DNA of 64,000 bases. Origin: Acidobacteriota bacterium. Its GTDB lineage: Bacteria; Acidobacteriota; Blastocatellia; Pyrinomonadales; Pyrinomonadaceae. Under the pieces are notes generated by a model that was not told the origin of the DNA, did not search any database, and saw only the letters and a program-made list of their open reading frames with translations. The stretch covers positions 147,738 to 211,737 of the forward strand of contig QHXR01000001.1 in NCBI GenBank assembly GCA_003223025.1. The letters are read 5' to 3'. The position numbers and the translations under genes were made by a program. Below are positions 1 through 9,168 of the stretch, piece after piece. How positions within the stretch are numbered: position 1 is the stretch's first letter; each line of letters begins with the position of its first letter.

Positions 1-106
1 AATCGCTCTAACTACGTCGTCATGTATGCCGTCGTACAATGTCATTAGCTTCTCCTATCCATCGCTAAATCCGGAAAACGTCGAACCAATCAACGCCGAT
101 CGTAGA

Positions 107-1087
107 TCACAGTTTCGCGATCACATCCGCAAACTTCTTCGTCACGAGATCGAATCCCGACTTGCTTGGGTGAAGTTCATTCGCCCAATCTTTTTTGTAA
201 GTCGCCGGTGCGTTCTTCAAAGTGCCGCGGAGATCCAGATAGTGAACGTGCGGGAATGCGGGGAGCGATGTTACCGACTTGAGCATAGTGTTGAAGCGGT
301 CGATGAGATAGGCGACGACCTTTGTATTTGCTGCCTGATCGAGATGTCCTTTTTTTGTGAAACCCGGCTTCAGCCATGGGCCGGGAAGTGCCCACCAGCC
401 GCCCATGAATCCTCGACCGTCCGGGACGGGATGGTCGTAGCCATGGACGACGATCGGGAGCGGACGGCCCAAATAATTTTTTGTGATCGCGGTGATGCCG
501 GACAGGATCCGGATGTACGCATCCTTCAAACGGATATCGACGACGCCGCTGACGATCGATTCGTTTAGTGGTGGCAAGCTCGACGCGGCGTGGTTTAGAA
601 GGATCGCGAACTCGTCGCCGGCGATGTCGTTTCCGCCGCCCGAGAGGAGGATCGCCTCCGGAACTTTCCCGTCGCGGAGGAGTTTTTCCAAACGCCGAGC
701 AAGCTCCTCGAACTGTCCGTTAGAGTACGCCATGTCTTCGACGCAATCGCCCTTGTGTGCGACGGATTCGACATCGTAAAGATAATCATCCTCGAGCAGT
801 TGGAGCACGTCCTGCATCGGATAGTCGAACCAGGAATCGCCCTCGGCGACGAGTACGCCGGCGATTTTTTTCGATCCGAAGAGCTCTTTTGATCTTGTCG
901 GAAGATGTTTCGGTGCTCCGGGTGCGCTTCGTCGTGTCGGCAGTTTGTTAGCGATCGCGGCGCGTTTGCGAAGTTGCTTGGATCGAAACGCGATCACATC
1001 ATCCGCCGCGCTTTTTCCGCCCGCGATGGCGGCGTTGATGTTTACGTCAGTTTTGCGTTTTGATGGTGTCTTTTTTTTCGTTGGCAT
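107..1087 (-). CDS. Cytosolic SGNH/GDSL-type hydrolase-like protein
   Basis: A 326-residue protein with the block order of the SGNH hydrolase superfamily (esterases, lipases, acyl hydrolases): GDSWFDY supplies the nucleophile Ser, SGGGNDI is the Gly/Asn oxyanion block, and HPSKSGF near the C-terminus carries the catalytic His. The start at 1087 is chosen because AAAGGA lies about 9 nt upstream; the frame is open to 1144 only through a repeat. There is no signal peptide. The first 60 residues are Lys/Arg-rich and look disordered, so a cytosolic location is inferred. The substrate is unknown. It lies downstream of, and in the same orientation as, the metzincin-CHAT gene, separated by 276 bp of repeats, so co-transcription is possible but not shown. 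Family call fairly sure, role unknown. Confidence 0.75.
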   Translation of the reverse strand: MPTKKKTPSKRKTDVNINAAIAGGKSAADDVIAFRSKQLRKRAAIANKLPTRRSAPGAPKHLPTRSKELFGSKKIAGVLVAEGDSWFDYPMQDVLQLLEDDYLYDVESVAHKGDCVEDMAYSNGQFEELARRLEKLLRDGKVPEAILLSGGGNDIAGDEFAILLNHAASSLPPLNESIVSGVVDIRLKDAYIRILSGITAITKNYLGRPLPIVVHGYDHPVPDGRGFMGGWWALPGPWLKPGFTKKGHLDQAANTKVVAYLIDRFNTMLKSVTSLPAFPHVHYLDLRGTLKNAPATYKKDWANELHPSKSGFDLVTKKFADVIAKL

Positions 1088-1119
1088 TGGGTGTCCTTTA
1101 TTGAATCGATTTCGAACCG

Positions 1120-1363
1120 CATGTCGCGTAGCGACCATTTGCATTTAGCCGTGGCCATTTAGGCCACGGTAAGGTTTGAACAAAATCCCGTCGCGTAGCG
1201 ACGGATGAAATTCAAGCGTCGCTACGCGACGCGGTCGTGATCCGGCTTCCCGTGGCCTCAAGGCCACGGCTAAACGCAGGCAATCGCTACGCGATGCAGA
1301 AATGTTCGTGCAATCGCTACGCGATGCGAAACGTTCGTGCAGTCGCTACGCGATGCGGAGCGT
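1120..1363. repeat. REP-like palindromic repeat cluster (family A, copy 1)
   Basis: This gap holds an inverted repeat with outer arms at 1144-1169 and 1250-1274 (core GCCGTGGCC..AGGCCACGG) and inner arms at 1189-1203 and 1218-1232 (core CGTCGC-GTAGCGACG). Three direct repeats of about 30 bp follow at roughly 1280-1360, each containing ATCGCTACGCGAT and separated by a TTCGTGCA-like linker. The same outer and inner words recur at 41902-42031 and 46314-46491. No gene is seen here. Confidence 0.85.
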
Positions 1364-4084
1364 CTAAAACGTCTTCAACAATTCTTCAAGCGCATCGAAC
1401 TTCGCACCAAGCATCGGTTTTAATTTCTTGCGACAACCTTCGTCGAATTTTTGCTTCGCGATGAGATGCTGGAGCTCTCTGTCTTCGTTGAACCAGAGCG
1501 GACATTCCTTAAAGCGAGTGTGCGAATACATGTTCCCGTAAAATCCGGCGAGGCCGGCGACGGCTGCGTTTGCGATCGCGCGATCTGTCTCGGGTCCTTC
1601 GGGCGGCAGATCTTCGAAGCCCGCGATCGAAAACATAATGATCGGAGGCTTTCGGTCCGCCGGCCACCAGCCGTAAAGATTGAGCCAGTCGTCATCACGC
1701 ATCCAATGCCGCGTGACGCACGCGAGTATTTCAACGCCGAGCTCCATCGGCATCCGCTGCATTCTGTCGGCAAGATGATCGGCCCAGAGATAAGGTTTTC
1801 CTTTTTCCGAATCGAGATCCCACACGCCGAGCGGGACCGACAGATCTACCAATTCGAATTCGAACGTCGACTGCACACGATTCATCACTTCCACCGTGTC
1901 TTCCAGACGCGGAAAAACATTATCCATGTCCCAGAATGCGATTCGGCTGACAGAAGGTTTCGGCGATCGGCGCGTGGACTTGCGAGTCTCCGTCGTCGCG
2001 CCCTTCGCGGGAGCTTTCTGTTTCGGGCATAACCTACAATCAGCGTCGCGTGCATAGAGAACCGGGATCGCCCAATCGATGGGTTCGCCGTGCAATTGAT
2101 AATTGACGGCGATGCGTGCCTCGCGAGCCGACTCGCCGAGCGTCATCCCGTTCGCAAGCGATAAATAGAAGTGCTGTGCGAATGACGTGGCAGAAGAATC
2201 GAGCACGCTGTACTGATTCGCCACCAAAGCCGGTAAGCCGTGAGCGACGAGCGACTGCGCGACTCCTTTATTGAAATCGGCCTGACCGCCGCGTCCGCTC
2301 TCACACGAATTCAAAAACACGAGACTCAAACCGCGCTTACAAAAGATCTCACGTACCGAACGCTGGCCGAGTCGACTCTCGCCGCCGTCTTCGTCGACGA
2401 AGATCAGACATCCTTCGTCGCGCTCTTCGTCGTACGTGCCGTGACCGATGAAGTGGACGACATCAAATTCTTCCGTCTTTAAATATTCGTGGATAGTCGA
2501 GGGAGTCGCGCGTGCGATCGGAGTGATCTCGACCAGGCCGGCGTCGACGAGCGGTTTGAAACCCCGTTGGATCACGGCGACTTCCTGTTCGATCGACAAG
2601 CGTCCGAACCCGACGGGCTGCGCCGATACGACGAGTATTCGCAACGGGCCGTTTCTTTCACGGATCGGATCGGCCGGCACGTTCGTCAGCACGTTTCTGA
2701 CAAAGTGGATCTCTTCCGTCGAGAGGAAACTTTGACGTCCGTGATCGTATGCAAATTCCCATGGCTTTTCCGCGATCCACGGGATCATCGATGTCAGGAC
2801 GAGATCGAGCCGGCCCTTCTGACGCGTTCGGGCTTCGTCATAAAGACGCCGCACATCGCCCTGGAAGAGAGTGTCGAAAAGCTGCCCACCGAATTCGATC
2901 ATGCGATCGTCATCAGGCAACGTACCTTTCTCGCGATTCGTATAAGCCTTGATCCGCTCGTGCACGCCGATGATGTTTCCGAACAGAGTCGTGCCGTCGT
3001 CGAGCCGGGCTTTCTCGTCTCGCAATCGCGTCCTCTGTTTTTGAAGTAGAGCTTTCTCCTTAGATGTATCGGCGCGAAGTCGCATAGAGGATGTCACGCG
3101 GGCTCCGCCGTAGCTCGCGAAAACCTGTGCGAACCTCGGAGTCGCGTTTGCGGTTTGGAGTACCTCGATCCCCGAATGAAACTGGTCCATGACGACGAGC
3201 TCGAAAACTTCTCCTGCATCCGTCGCCGGTTTTGGGTCGGTTGAGTCCGTCTTAGGTTTCGCTTTCTCTTCCGGCTCGCCGGGATCAGCCGCACCGCGCC
3301 GTTTCGGTTTTGGATAGAGCGACTTCGCAAACGCGAAATCGTTCGCATTGATGTCGATCCCGCCGGGAACCGGCTTGCCGTCTTTCATGATCTTGCCGGG
3401 GAGCTGATAGCACATGATCGAAAGCGGATCGGCCTCGGTCGTTCCCATGATCGACTTTTTCACGAGCGGCGTCAGGACCTGATCCTCGACCTCTTGCTTG
3501 CTCCATCCCTGATCCTTATCGAAAAACACGAACGCTTTTTCACGATCGATGCGGTTCACGATCTCGCTTCGCATGTGCTCATGATCGAACCCGAGCGTGT
3601 GACCCGCTTCGTGACGCACGACGCGTCGGAACTCGGATTCGGATGTGCGCATCGTGAAGCTATCGAGATTGAAAGTCGGATCGCCTTCGTCGATCTCGAG
3701 GATCTCTGTGCCGATGTACGACCAGTAACCGGAATCCGCCGGTGGAGAATCAAACCTCGCGATCCGCACTTTGCCGACGCCGCGCGTTTCGGAGAACAGG
3801 ACATTCGCCTGCTCGCCCCACGCGTTCATGTGCTTGAGTATCCGAGAACGAAGGGCAGTCGATGGGTTGTCGAGGAACGACACGCTCAGTCGAACACCGG
3901 TCACAGGCCACTTGCGGCCCTTGACCACGACTATGCGGCGGACGCCTCCGCGTCGGCCGATGGGTGTTCGCATTACTTCGCGAGTTTCGAGTTCGTTATC
4001 GGGATTAATTTCGATCGCTCGTCGAGCAGCTTCTTTGTGCTTTTCAAGCGGAAGACTTTTCGGTCGGCAGACGATGATAGACAT
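1364..4084 (-). CDS. Metzincin-type metalloprotease fused to CHAT (caspase-like) protease
   Basis: A 906-residue protein with two protease domains and no signal peptide. Residues about 60-260 form a metzincin/astacin-matrixin-like zinc protease: HEAGHTLGFDH (zinc ligands H158, H162, H168; E159 the base) followed by a Met-turn-like SIMCY near residue 224. Residues about 290-480 contain a linker and a predicted coiled segment. Residues about 480-680 are a CHAT domain (caspase family C25-like): HFIGHG gives His548 and LNSCESG gives Cys594. The last 190 residues are a conserved-looking domain I do not recognise. The start at 4084 is preferred over the frame's open end at 4165 because of AGGACGG upstream. 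CHAT proteases are known effectors in bacterial conflict systems; the double-protease architecture suggests a regulated intracellular protease, which is inference. Confidence 0.8.
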   Translation of the reverse strand: MSIIVCRPKSLPLEKHKEAARRAIEINPDNELETREVMRTPIGRRGGVRRIVVVKGRKWPVTGVRLSVSFLDNPSTALRSRILKHMNAWGEQANVLFSETRGVGKVRIARFDSPPADSGYWSYIGTEILEIDEGDPTFNLDSFTMRTSESEFRRVVRHEAGHTLGFDHEHMRSEIVNRIDREKAFVFFDKDQGWSKQEVEDQVLTPLVKKSIMGTTEADPLSIMCYQLPGKIMKDGKPVPGGIDINANDFAFAKSLYPKPKRRGAADPGEPEEKAKPKTDSTDPKPATDAGEVFELVVMDQFHSGIEVLQTANATPRFAQVFASYGGARVTSSMRLRADTSKEKALLQKQRTRLRDEKARLDDGTTLFGNIIGVHERIKAYTNREKGTLPDDDRMIEFGGQLFDTLFQGDVRRLYDEARTRQKGRLDLVLTSMIPWIAEKPWEFAYDHGRQSFLSTEEIHFVRNVLTNVPADPIRERNGPLRILVVSAQPVGFGRLSIEQEVAVIQRGFKPLVDAGLVEITPIARATPSTIHEYLKTEEFDVVHFIGHGTYDEERDEGCLIFVDEDGGESRLGQRSVREIFCKRGLSLVFLNSCESGRGGQADFNKGVAQSLVAHGLPALVANQYSVLDSSATSFAQHFYLSLANGMTLGESAREARIAVNYQLHGEPIDWAIPVLYARDADCRLCPKQKAPAKGATTETRKSTRRSPKPSVSRIAFWDMDNVFPRLEDTVEVMNRVQSTFEFELVDLSVPLGVWDLDSEKGKPYLWADHLADRMQRMPMELGVEILACVTRHWMRDDDWLNLYGWWPADRKPPIIMFSIAGFEDLPPEGPETDRAIANAAVAGLAGFYGNMYSHTRFKECPLWFNEDRELQHLIAKQKFDEGCRKKLKPMLGAKFDALEELLKTF

Positions 4085-4254
4085 AGTTGTATCCGTCCTG
4101 TTCAGATGTGGTTCTGCCCATGTTCGGATACTCGCGGGAGATATGTCATCGCGCGTGTGCCGCACAGTGTATCCGAGATTTTAGAATTTGGCTACAGGTG
4201 TGACGGACGGGCGCGATTTATTTGCAGTGCGGCGTGATATCCTTTCGAAACGAA

Positions 4255-4353
4255 ATGAGATTCTCCCGAAATCAGATCATCGGATCGTTGATCCTGTTTG
4301 TTGTGATTATTTTATTCACGCTCGTACGGTTCTATTTCAAATTTCAAATTTGA
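4255..4353 (+). pseudogene. Possible truncated single-TM protein (gene remnant)
   Basis: A 32-codon frame starts with ATG after CGAAACGAA and encodes a short basic N-terminus followed by one convincing transmembrane helix (IIGSLILFVVIILFTLV). It stops at TGA inside the AAATTTCAAATTTGA tandem repeat. It reads like the N-terminus of a membrane-anchored protein whose remainder is missing. No ribosome site is obvious. It could equally be a chance frame. Confidence 0.3.
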
Positions 4354-4368
4354 GATTTGAAATCGGTC
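4335..4368. repeat. ATTTCAAATTTGA-type tandem/palindromic repeat
   Basis: A short run of iterated AAATTTCA words with internal dyad symmetry (TTTCAAATT / AATTTGAAA). It coincides with the end of the small TM frame above. The rest of the 4085-4637 gap holds this repeat and the nested palindrome at 4471-4610; no other gene is seen. Confidence 0.6.
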
Positions 4369-4470
4369 GCACGTATCGAGGCTGGGCGATCAATTTCTTC
4401 CGAGTCGATGGAATTCTCCGCATTAAACTATCGCGCAAATTCTCAAAGCGATGCTCGGAAACCTGTAACC

Positions 4471-4610
4471 AGCTCCGCTAGGAGGGAAATATTGGTAGCA
4501 CTGCGTCGCAAAAAGATTCAAGCTCCGTAGGAGCGGCACCGGTGTCGCTCCTACGGAGCTTGAATCTTTTTGGAATTTGACCCTACCAATATTCCGCACC
4601 TAGCGGTGCT
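4471..4610. repeat. Nested palindrome with 26-bp perfect stem
   Basis: The inner stem at 4510-4535 and 4546-4571 is perfect (left arm begins AAAAAGATTCAAGCTCCG) around the self-complementary loop CACCGGTG. The middle arms AATATTGGTA at 4488-4497 and TACCAATATT at 4584-4593 are perfect. The outer arms around AGCTCCGCTAGGAG (4471) and CCTAGCGGTGCT (4599) are imperfect. It lies near the 3' end of the mannosidase gene and could also act as a terminator. Confidence 0.85.
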
Positions 4611-4637
4611 AAGAAACGAATCCGAAACTACGCGAAC

Positions 4638-6929
4638 CTAACGAAGAGGTTTGTCATCCATCTCGAACACGATCTTGCCGCCGTTCGTGACCTCGGAGAA
4701 CGTCAGATAATTTCGATTCAGCGCACGGCCGTTCACTACAACGTTTCTGACGTACACATTCTTCTCGCTCTGATCTTTCGCTTCAATCGTGAGCGTTTTG
4801 CCGTTTTCTAATTTCAGAACCGCAGTTTTGATGGCCGGGCTTCCCAACGCGTATTGACCGGATCCAGGTGCGACGGGATAGAAACCGAGCGCGGTGAAAA
4901 GATACCAGGCTGACATCTGACCGCAGTCGTCGTTGCCGCCGAGCCCGTCAGGCGTCGGATGATACTGGTGTTTGAGGATCATCCGAACACGCTCCTGAGT
5001 TTTCCATGGAGCGTCGGTCCAGTTGTAGAGATACGCGACGTGATGCGATGGTTCGTTGCCGTGAATGTACCCGCCGATGATGCCTTCACGAGTGATGTCT
5101 TCGGTCTCGGCGAAGAATTCGTCCGGGAGATGCATTGTGAAAAGCTCGTCGAGATGCGATGCGAATTTTGCTTTCCCGCCCATCTTCGCGATCATCGCAT
5201 CCGGATCGTGCGGAACGTACAGACTGTAGTTCCACGCATTGCCTTCGATAAATCCCTGCCCTTCGGTTTTCAGAGGATCGAAATTCTTTCCGAAAGTTCC
5301 ATCGTTCATCCGGGGACGCATGAATCCGGTTGACGAATCAAAAACATTTTTCCAATTCTCCGAACGCTTGATGAATTCGTTGTAGATCTCGGTGCGATTG
5401 AGTTTCTTCGCCGCCTGTGCGATCGCCCAATCGTCGTATGCATACTCGAGCGTCTTCGAGACCGACGACGAGTTTTTATCCTCGGGCACGTAGCCGAGCT
5501 TCATGTAGTATTCGAGCCCGTCGTAATATTTCGTCCGCGCCGTTTGAGCTGCCGCGTTGAGAGCTTTGTTCGCCTCGGCTCCGACGAGATTTCCGGTAAC
5601 AATGGAATCGGAGAGAACGGAGACGCTGTGATATCCGATCATGCACCAGTTCTCGTTCGCGTAGTGCGACCAGACCGGCAACATTTTGTGGACGCTCTGA
5701 TCGTAGTGAGCTGTCATCGAGCGGATCATGTCGCGATTGCGTGTCGGCTGGATTAGATTCAAAAACGGATGCAGAGCGCGATACGTGTCCCAGAGCGAGA
5801 AGGTCGTGTAGTTGGTGAACCCCGCCGCTTTGTGAACATTCTGATCGAGTCCCTTGTACTGCCAATCCGTGTCCATGTAAACGGTCGGCGAGAGAAACGC
5901 GTGATACATCGCCGTATAGAAGTTCGTCATCTCGCCTTCATCGAGCATGGTGACGGCGACTTTTGAGAGCTCGCGATTCCACGCGGCTTGGCCTTCACGC
6001 TTCACACGTTCGAAATTCCAATCCGGAATCTCAGACCTCAAATTCGCCATCGCTCCGTCGGTCGATACAGGAGACAGAGCAAACTTGATCTGGATCTTCT
6101 CATTCGCAGCGGTTTTGAAATCGAAATACGCGCGAAGTTGCTTACCCGCCATCTCGGGAAAGTTTTTAGTCTGATCGAACTTCCGCCAGAAACCTTTGTA
6201 ATCTTCCTTCCCGAAATTCTTGAATCCATATGACGTGAACGGTTTCGAAAATTCCATCGCGAAATAAACCGTCCGGGTTCGTGCCCATCCGTTTGTCTGA
6301 CGGTAGCCGACGATCGTGTGATCGTTCTCAACTCGGACGAATGTCCACACGTTCTTGTCGTCGTAGTTGTAGATGCCGTGCATCAGATCGAGGATGATGT
6401 GTGCGTTGTCGGATGCAGGGAATGTGTACTGATGAAATCCGACACGCGTCGTCGCGGTCATCTCGGCGAGAATGTTGTCGTCGTCGAGCCGGACTTTGTA
6501 ATACGCCGGCTCGGCGGTTTCATTCGAATGCGAGAACGCGGATCGGAATCCAGTCGATGTGTCTTCCCTCGAGCCGGGCTCGAGTTGCAACTCACCGATG
6601 GTCGGCATGATAAGAAAATCGCCGAGATCGCTGTGGCCCGTTCCGCTGAAATGCGTGTGTGAAAATCCGACGATCGAGCGGTCGTCGTACTGATATCCGG
6701 CGCAATACTTGTACGCGTTCTTGTTGTACTTGCCGCCGATGTTGTGCGGCTGCTCGTCGGTGTCAGGCGACAGTTGAACCGATCCGAACGGCACCGTCGC
6801 TCCGGGATAAGTGTGACCCATCTTCTGCGTGCCGATCAGCGGGTTGACGTAGCGGATGTAGTTGTTCGACTGCGCAAGCGAGCCCATGGCAAGACACAGG
6901 AAGATCGCAGACAGAATTAGATATCTCAT
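4638..6929 (-). CDS. GH92 alpha-mannosidase, secreted
   Basis: A 763-residue protein of glycoside hydrolase family 92, calcium-dependent exo-alpha-mannosidases that trim mannose from N-glycans and mannans. The N-terminus is a Sec signal peptide (MRYLILSAIFLCLAMGSLAQ). The family's N-terminal block is clear (YVNPLIGT, YPGATVPFG, SHTHFSGTG), as are the C-terminal catalytic blocks (EGNAWNYSLYVPHD, GNDDCGQMSAWY, LGFYPV). Length matches the family. It probably acts in the periplasm or outside the cell to release mannose. It follows an unknown secreted-protein gene with a 13-bp gap, so the two are likely co-transcribed. No lipobox is seen. Confidence 0.93.
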   Translation of the reverse strand: MRYLILSAIFLCLAMGSLAQSNNYIRYVNPLIGTQKMGHTYPGATVPFGSVQLSPDTDEQPHNIGGKYNKNAYKYCAGYQYDDRSIVGFSHTHFSGTGHSDLGDFLIMPTIGELQLEPGSREDTSTGFRSAFSHSNETAEPAYYKVRLDDDNILAEMTATTRVGFHQYTFPASDNAHIILDLMHGIYNYDDKNVWTFVRVENDHTIVGYRQTNGWARTRTVYFAMEFSKPFTSYGFKNFGKEDYKGFWRKFDQTKNFPEMAGKQLRAYFDFKTAANEKIQIKFALSPVSTDGAMANLRSEIPDWNFERVKREGQAAWNRELSKVAVTMLDEGEMTNFYTAMYHAFLSPTVYMDTDWQYKGLDQNVHKAAGFTNYTTFSLWDTYRALHPFLNLIQPTRNRDMIRSMTAHYDQSVHKMLPVWSHYANENWCMIGYHSVSVLSDSIVTGNLVGAEANKALNAAAQTARTKYYDGLEYYMKLGYVPEDKNSSSVSKTLEYAYDDWAIAQAAKKLNRTEIYNEFIKRSENWKNVFDSSTGFMRPRMNDGTFGKNFDPLKTEGQGFIEGNAWNYSLYVPHDPDAMIAKMGGKAKFASHLDELFTMHLPDEFFAETEDITREGIIGGYIHGNEPSHHVAYLYNWTDAPWKTQERVRMILKHQYHPTPDGLGGNDDCGQMSAWYLFTALGFYPVAPGSGQYALGSPAIKTAVLKLENGKTLTIEAKDQSEKNVYVRNVVVNGRALNRNYLTFSEVTNGGKIVFEMDDKPLR

Positions 6930-6942
6930 GATTTTTGATCGT

Positions 6943-7719
6943 CTATCTCTCGAGTGCGAAAAGCGAACCGCCCGAGAGGAGGATCGCCCGATCGACAGAC
7001 CGCAGCATCAGAATATGAGTTTCGGATGTTAGATTCCCCGAATCACATTTGATCTTTAAGACGTTCACTTTCTCCGGCGATGTTTGGATCCCGTTCGGAG
7101 AAAGCCCGGTGAGTTTCGCCAGCTCTTCGCGCGTCATCGTCGCCGATTCGTAGCTCGGTAACGAACATGTGTTACGACCGACCTGAAAGCGATCCAACTT
7201 CATCGTTACAGATGCCGAGGGATCCGCAGCTTGTCCGTCAGTTGCGGAAGTTACTTTCCAAAGTCCGAGCGGCGGGAGATCCGTCGCGGCGGTGAAATAA
7301 GTAGAGCTGCTTCGAATGAGCGGTTTCCAGCGGGCAGACGGATTCGGTTCGGACGCGTAGATGATCTTGTCGGACGAATCCAATAGCGTCGTTTCAAACG
7401 TCCGATACGTCTTATTTTTTGAATCGAATTGAATCGTCAGAAGCTGCGTCTTATATTTGGAGCCGGGAACTTCGGGTGCGTCTTCGGCTTTTGATAGCTC
7501 GATCCGGAACTTTGCCTTTAAGATCCCATTCGGTTCGAGAACGAGTGTGGAAACGCCAATGTCGATCGTCGAGTCTTGTCCGGTGTTTATCCGCCGCCAC
7601 TCTTTGGCATGATCGGGGATCGGCATGGAAAGGCCTTGGCTGTAAACAGCAGACGGCAGCACGCAGAACGCGGCTAGAATATAAAACCAGAAGTGGCGCA
7701 TATGAAAAAGAGATCTCAT
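6943..7719 (-). CDS. Secreted protein of unknown function
   Basis: About 258 residues. ATG codons at 7719 and 7701 both give a good Sec signal peptide (hydrophobic FWFYILAAFCVLPSAVYS); neither has a clear ribosome site, so the start is uncertain. The mature part is predicted mostly beta, with a first half containing IDIGVSTLVLEPNG and a repeated modest-length strand pattern, reminiscent of surface-adhesin-E-like or META-like small domains, but I do not assign a family. Two cysteines (NTCSLP, IKCDSG) could form a disulphide. It sits 13 bp upstream of the GH92 mannosidase on the same strand, suggesting a shared transcript. Confidence 0.6.
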   Translation of the reverse strand: MRSLFHMRHFWFYILAAFCVLPSAVYSQGLSMPIPDHAKEWRRINTGQDSTIDIGVSTLVLEPNGILKAKFRIELSKAEDAPEVPGSKYKTQLLTIQFDSKNKTYRTFETTLLDSSDKIIYASEPNPSARWKPLIRSSSTYFTAATDLPPLGLWKVTSATDGQAADPSASVTMKLDRFQVGRNTCSLPSYESATMTREELAKLTGLSPNGIQTSPEKVNVLKIKCDSGNLTSETHILMLRSVDRAILLSGGSLFALER

Positions 7720-7737
7720 TGATCGATCGGCGGGCAA

Positions 7738-8136
7738 GCTTTCGACTAATGTTATACGGTGGCGGTGAAAAGATAAATGCTTAATACCGTGACACGCAGT
7801 AGATTTTACAAATGACGTCCCTAACGATCAGAAAACTCGATCCGAAAGATTCCGGTGTCATCTCCGAAGCGTTCACGCAGCAGGTTGGAATAAGCGCGTC
7901 TATAAGATCAGCGGTCATTGTTCGCGTCGGCGTTTTGTGGCCTCGATATAAGAGCTCGCTGAAAGCGAGCAACAATTGTTCGTCGCTTTCAGCGACGGAC
8001 TCGCATCGTCGACTACCTAGGGTTTCATTCGCTTCGCTCGTTCAACCCTTGATGTTAGAAAGACGGCTTCTCCCGGCATTCGATTAGAATCAATGTCGAC
8101 AAAAACAGATCCGGATCTTTGACAGGAGAAACCGCA
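7738..8136. other. Intergenic region with REP-like hairpins upstream of the IS110 transposase
   Basis: No gene is seen. An inverted repeat lies at about 7952-7997 (GCTCGCTGAAAGCGAGC ... TCGCTTTCAGCGA) and a further hairpin at 8033-8050 built on TTCGCTTCGCTCG. The left end of the IS110 element must lie here, but I cannot place it; REP-like palindromes are known targets of IS110-family elements. Confidence 0.5.
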
Positions 8137-9168
8137 ATGACATTGTACATCGGAGTCGATTTCCATCCGCATCAGCAAACGCTTGCGTGGTGCGATACAC
8201 AAACGGGTGAGACTCGGACTTTGGATCTCGGACATGATCCGGAGAAGGTCCGTCAGTTTTATTCATCGCTTCCCGAACCAGCGATGATCGGTATCGAGGC
8301 TTCGGCCCGAGCTACTTGGTTCGAGAACATGCTCTTTGAAACAGGTCATAAGCTTTTTGTCGGCAACCCGGTTTTGATAAGAAAGCGAGCGACGTCACGA
8401 CACAAGAACGATCGGCGAGACGCTGAACTGATACTCGAGCTGATGATGCGTGGAGAGTTCCCGACCATCTGGCGTCGGCCACCGAAGAGCAATCAGATCA
8501 TCGACATTCTCGGTCTTAGGCAAAAGCTGGTCAGGCAGCGGACGCAAGTCTACAACCGTCTTCAGGGGATCGCCCATGATGTCGGACTTCCAAAGGGAAA
8601 GATGAGCACGCTTTGCTTCCAGGCTCTGATCAAAGCGGCGGATACGGATGAGGCCACGTCGATCAGGCGCTCTCACCTGTTCTCATTGCTTGAGAAGCTT
8701 AATGAGCAGATCAACGAACTGAGTAAGTGGCTAGAGCAGAAGGCTGAAGCAGACATTGCGGTTCGGCTTCTTCTTTCGCAAACAGGTGTCGGATATCTGA
8801 CTGCGCTTGTGACGGTCCATACGCTTGGCGATATGTCGCGTTTTACGCGAGTCTCCAAGCAGGTCGCTAGTTTCGCCGGGCTCGATCCGGTTGAAAGATC
8901 GAGTGCCGGAAAGACCCGGTTCGGAGGCATCAGCAAGGCCGGATCGTCACTGCTCCGGTATCAACTCGGACTAGCCGCTCATATTGCTGCCCGCTCGGAT
9001 CCAAAGCTCAAAAGCTTTCGTAAGCGGCTAGCAAAGAAGAAAGCGAAAGGGGTGGTCAGAACGGCGGCCGCCAGAAAGCTTCTGGTCAAACTCGCGATAA
9101 TGCTTCGTGACGGAATCACGGCAGAAGAGTTTGACCGGCGTGGACGCACAGTTGGCAATGCCCGGTAA
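8137..9168 (+). mobile_element. IS110-family transposase (DEDD recombinase)
   Basis: A 343-residue transposase. The RuvC-like DEDD domain shows D8 (GVDFH), E54 (GIEAS) and D92/D95 (KNDRRDAE). The C-terminal Transposase_20 domain contains a helix-hairpin-like VGYLTALVTV segment and the conserved serine block SKAGSSLLRY (S266-S271), the nucleophile region of this family. The start at 8137 has AGGAG at 10 nt. The frame is intact and full length, so the element may be active. IS110-family elements lack classical terminal inverted repeats and encode a bridge RNA in a flanking non-coding end that pairs with target and donor DNA. Ends were not determined. Confidence 0.9.

Noticed and set aside
26-568. 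180-codon frame at the left edge
   Set aside because: It is antisense to the SGNH-type gene, whose motifs are clear; no homology pattern is seen in the antisense frame.
1280-1360. Three spaced direct repeats resembling a short CRISPR array
   Set aside because: Repeats are themselves palindromic, spacers are short and similar to each other, and no cas genes are nearby.
4188-4481. 97-codon frame on the plus strand
   Set aside because: It runs through tandem repeats and has no ribosome site or family-like sequence; a different frame holds the more plausible small TM ORF.
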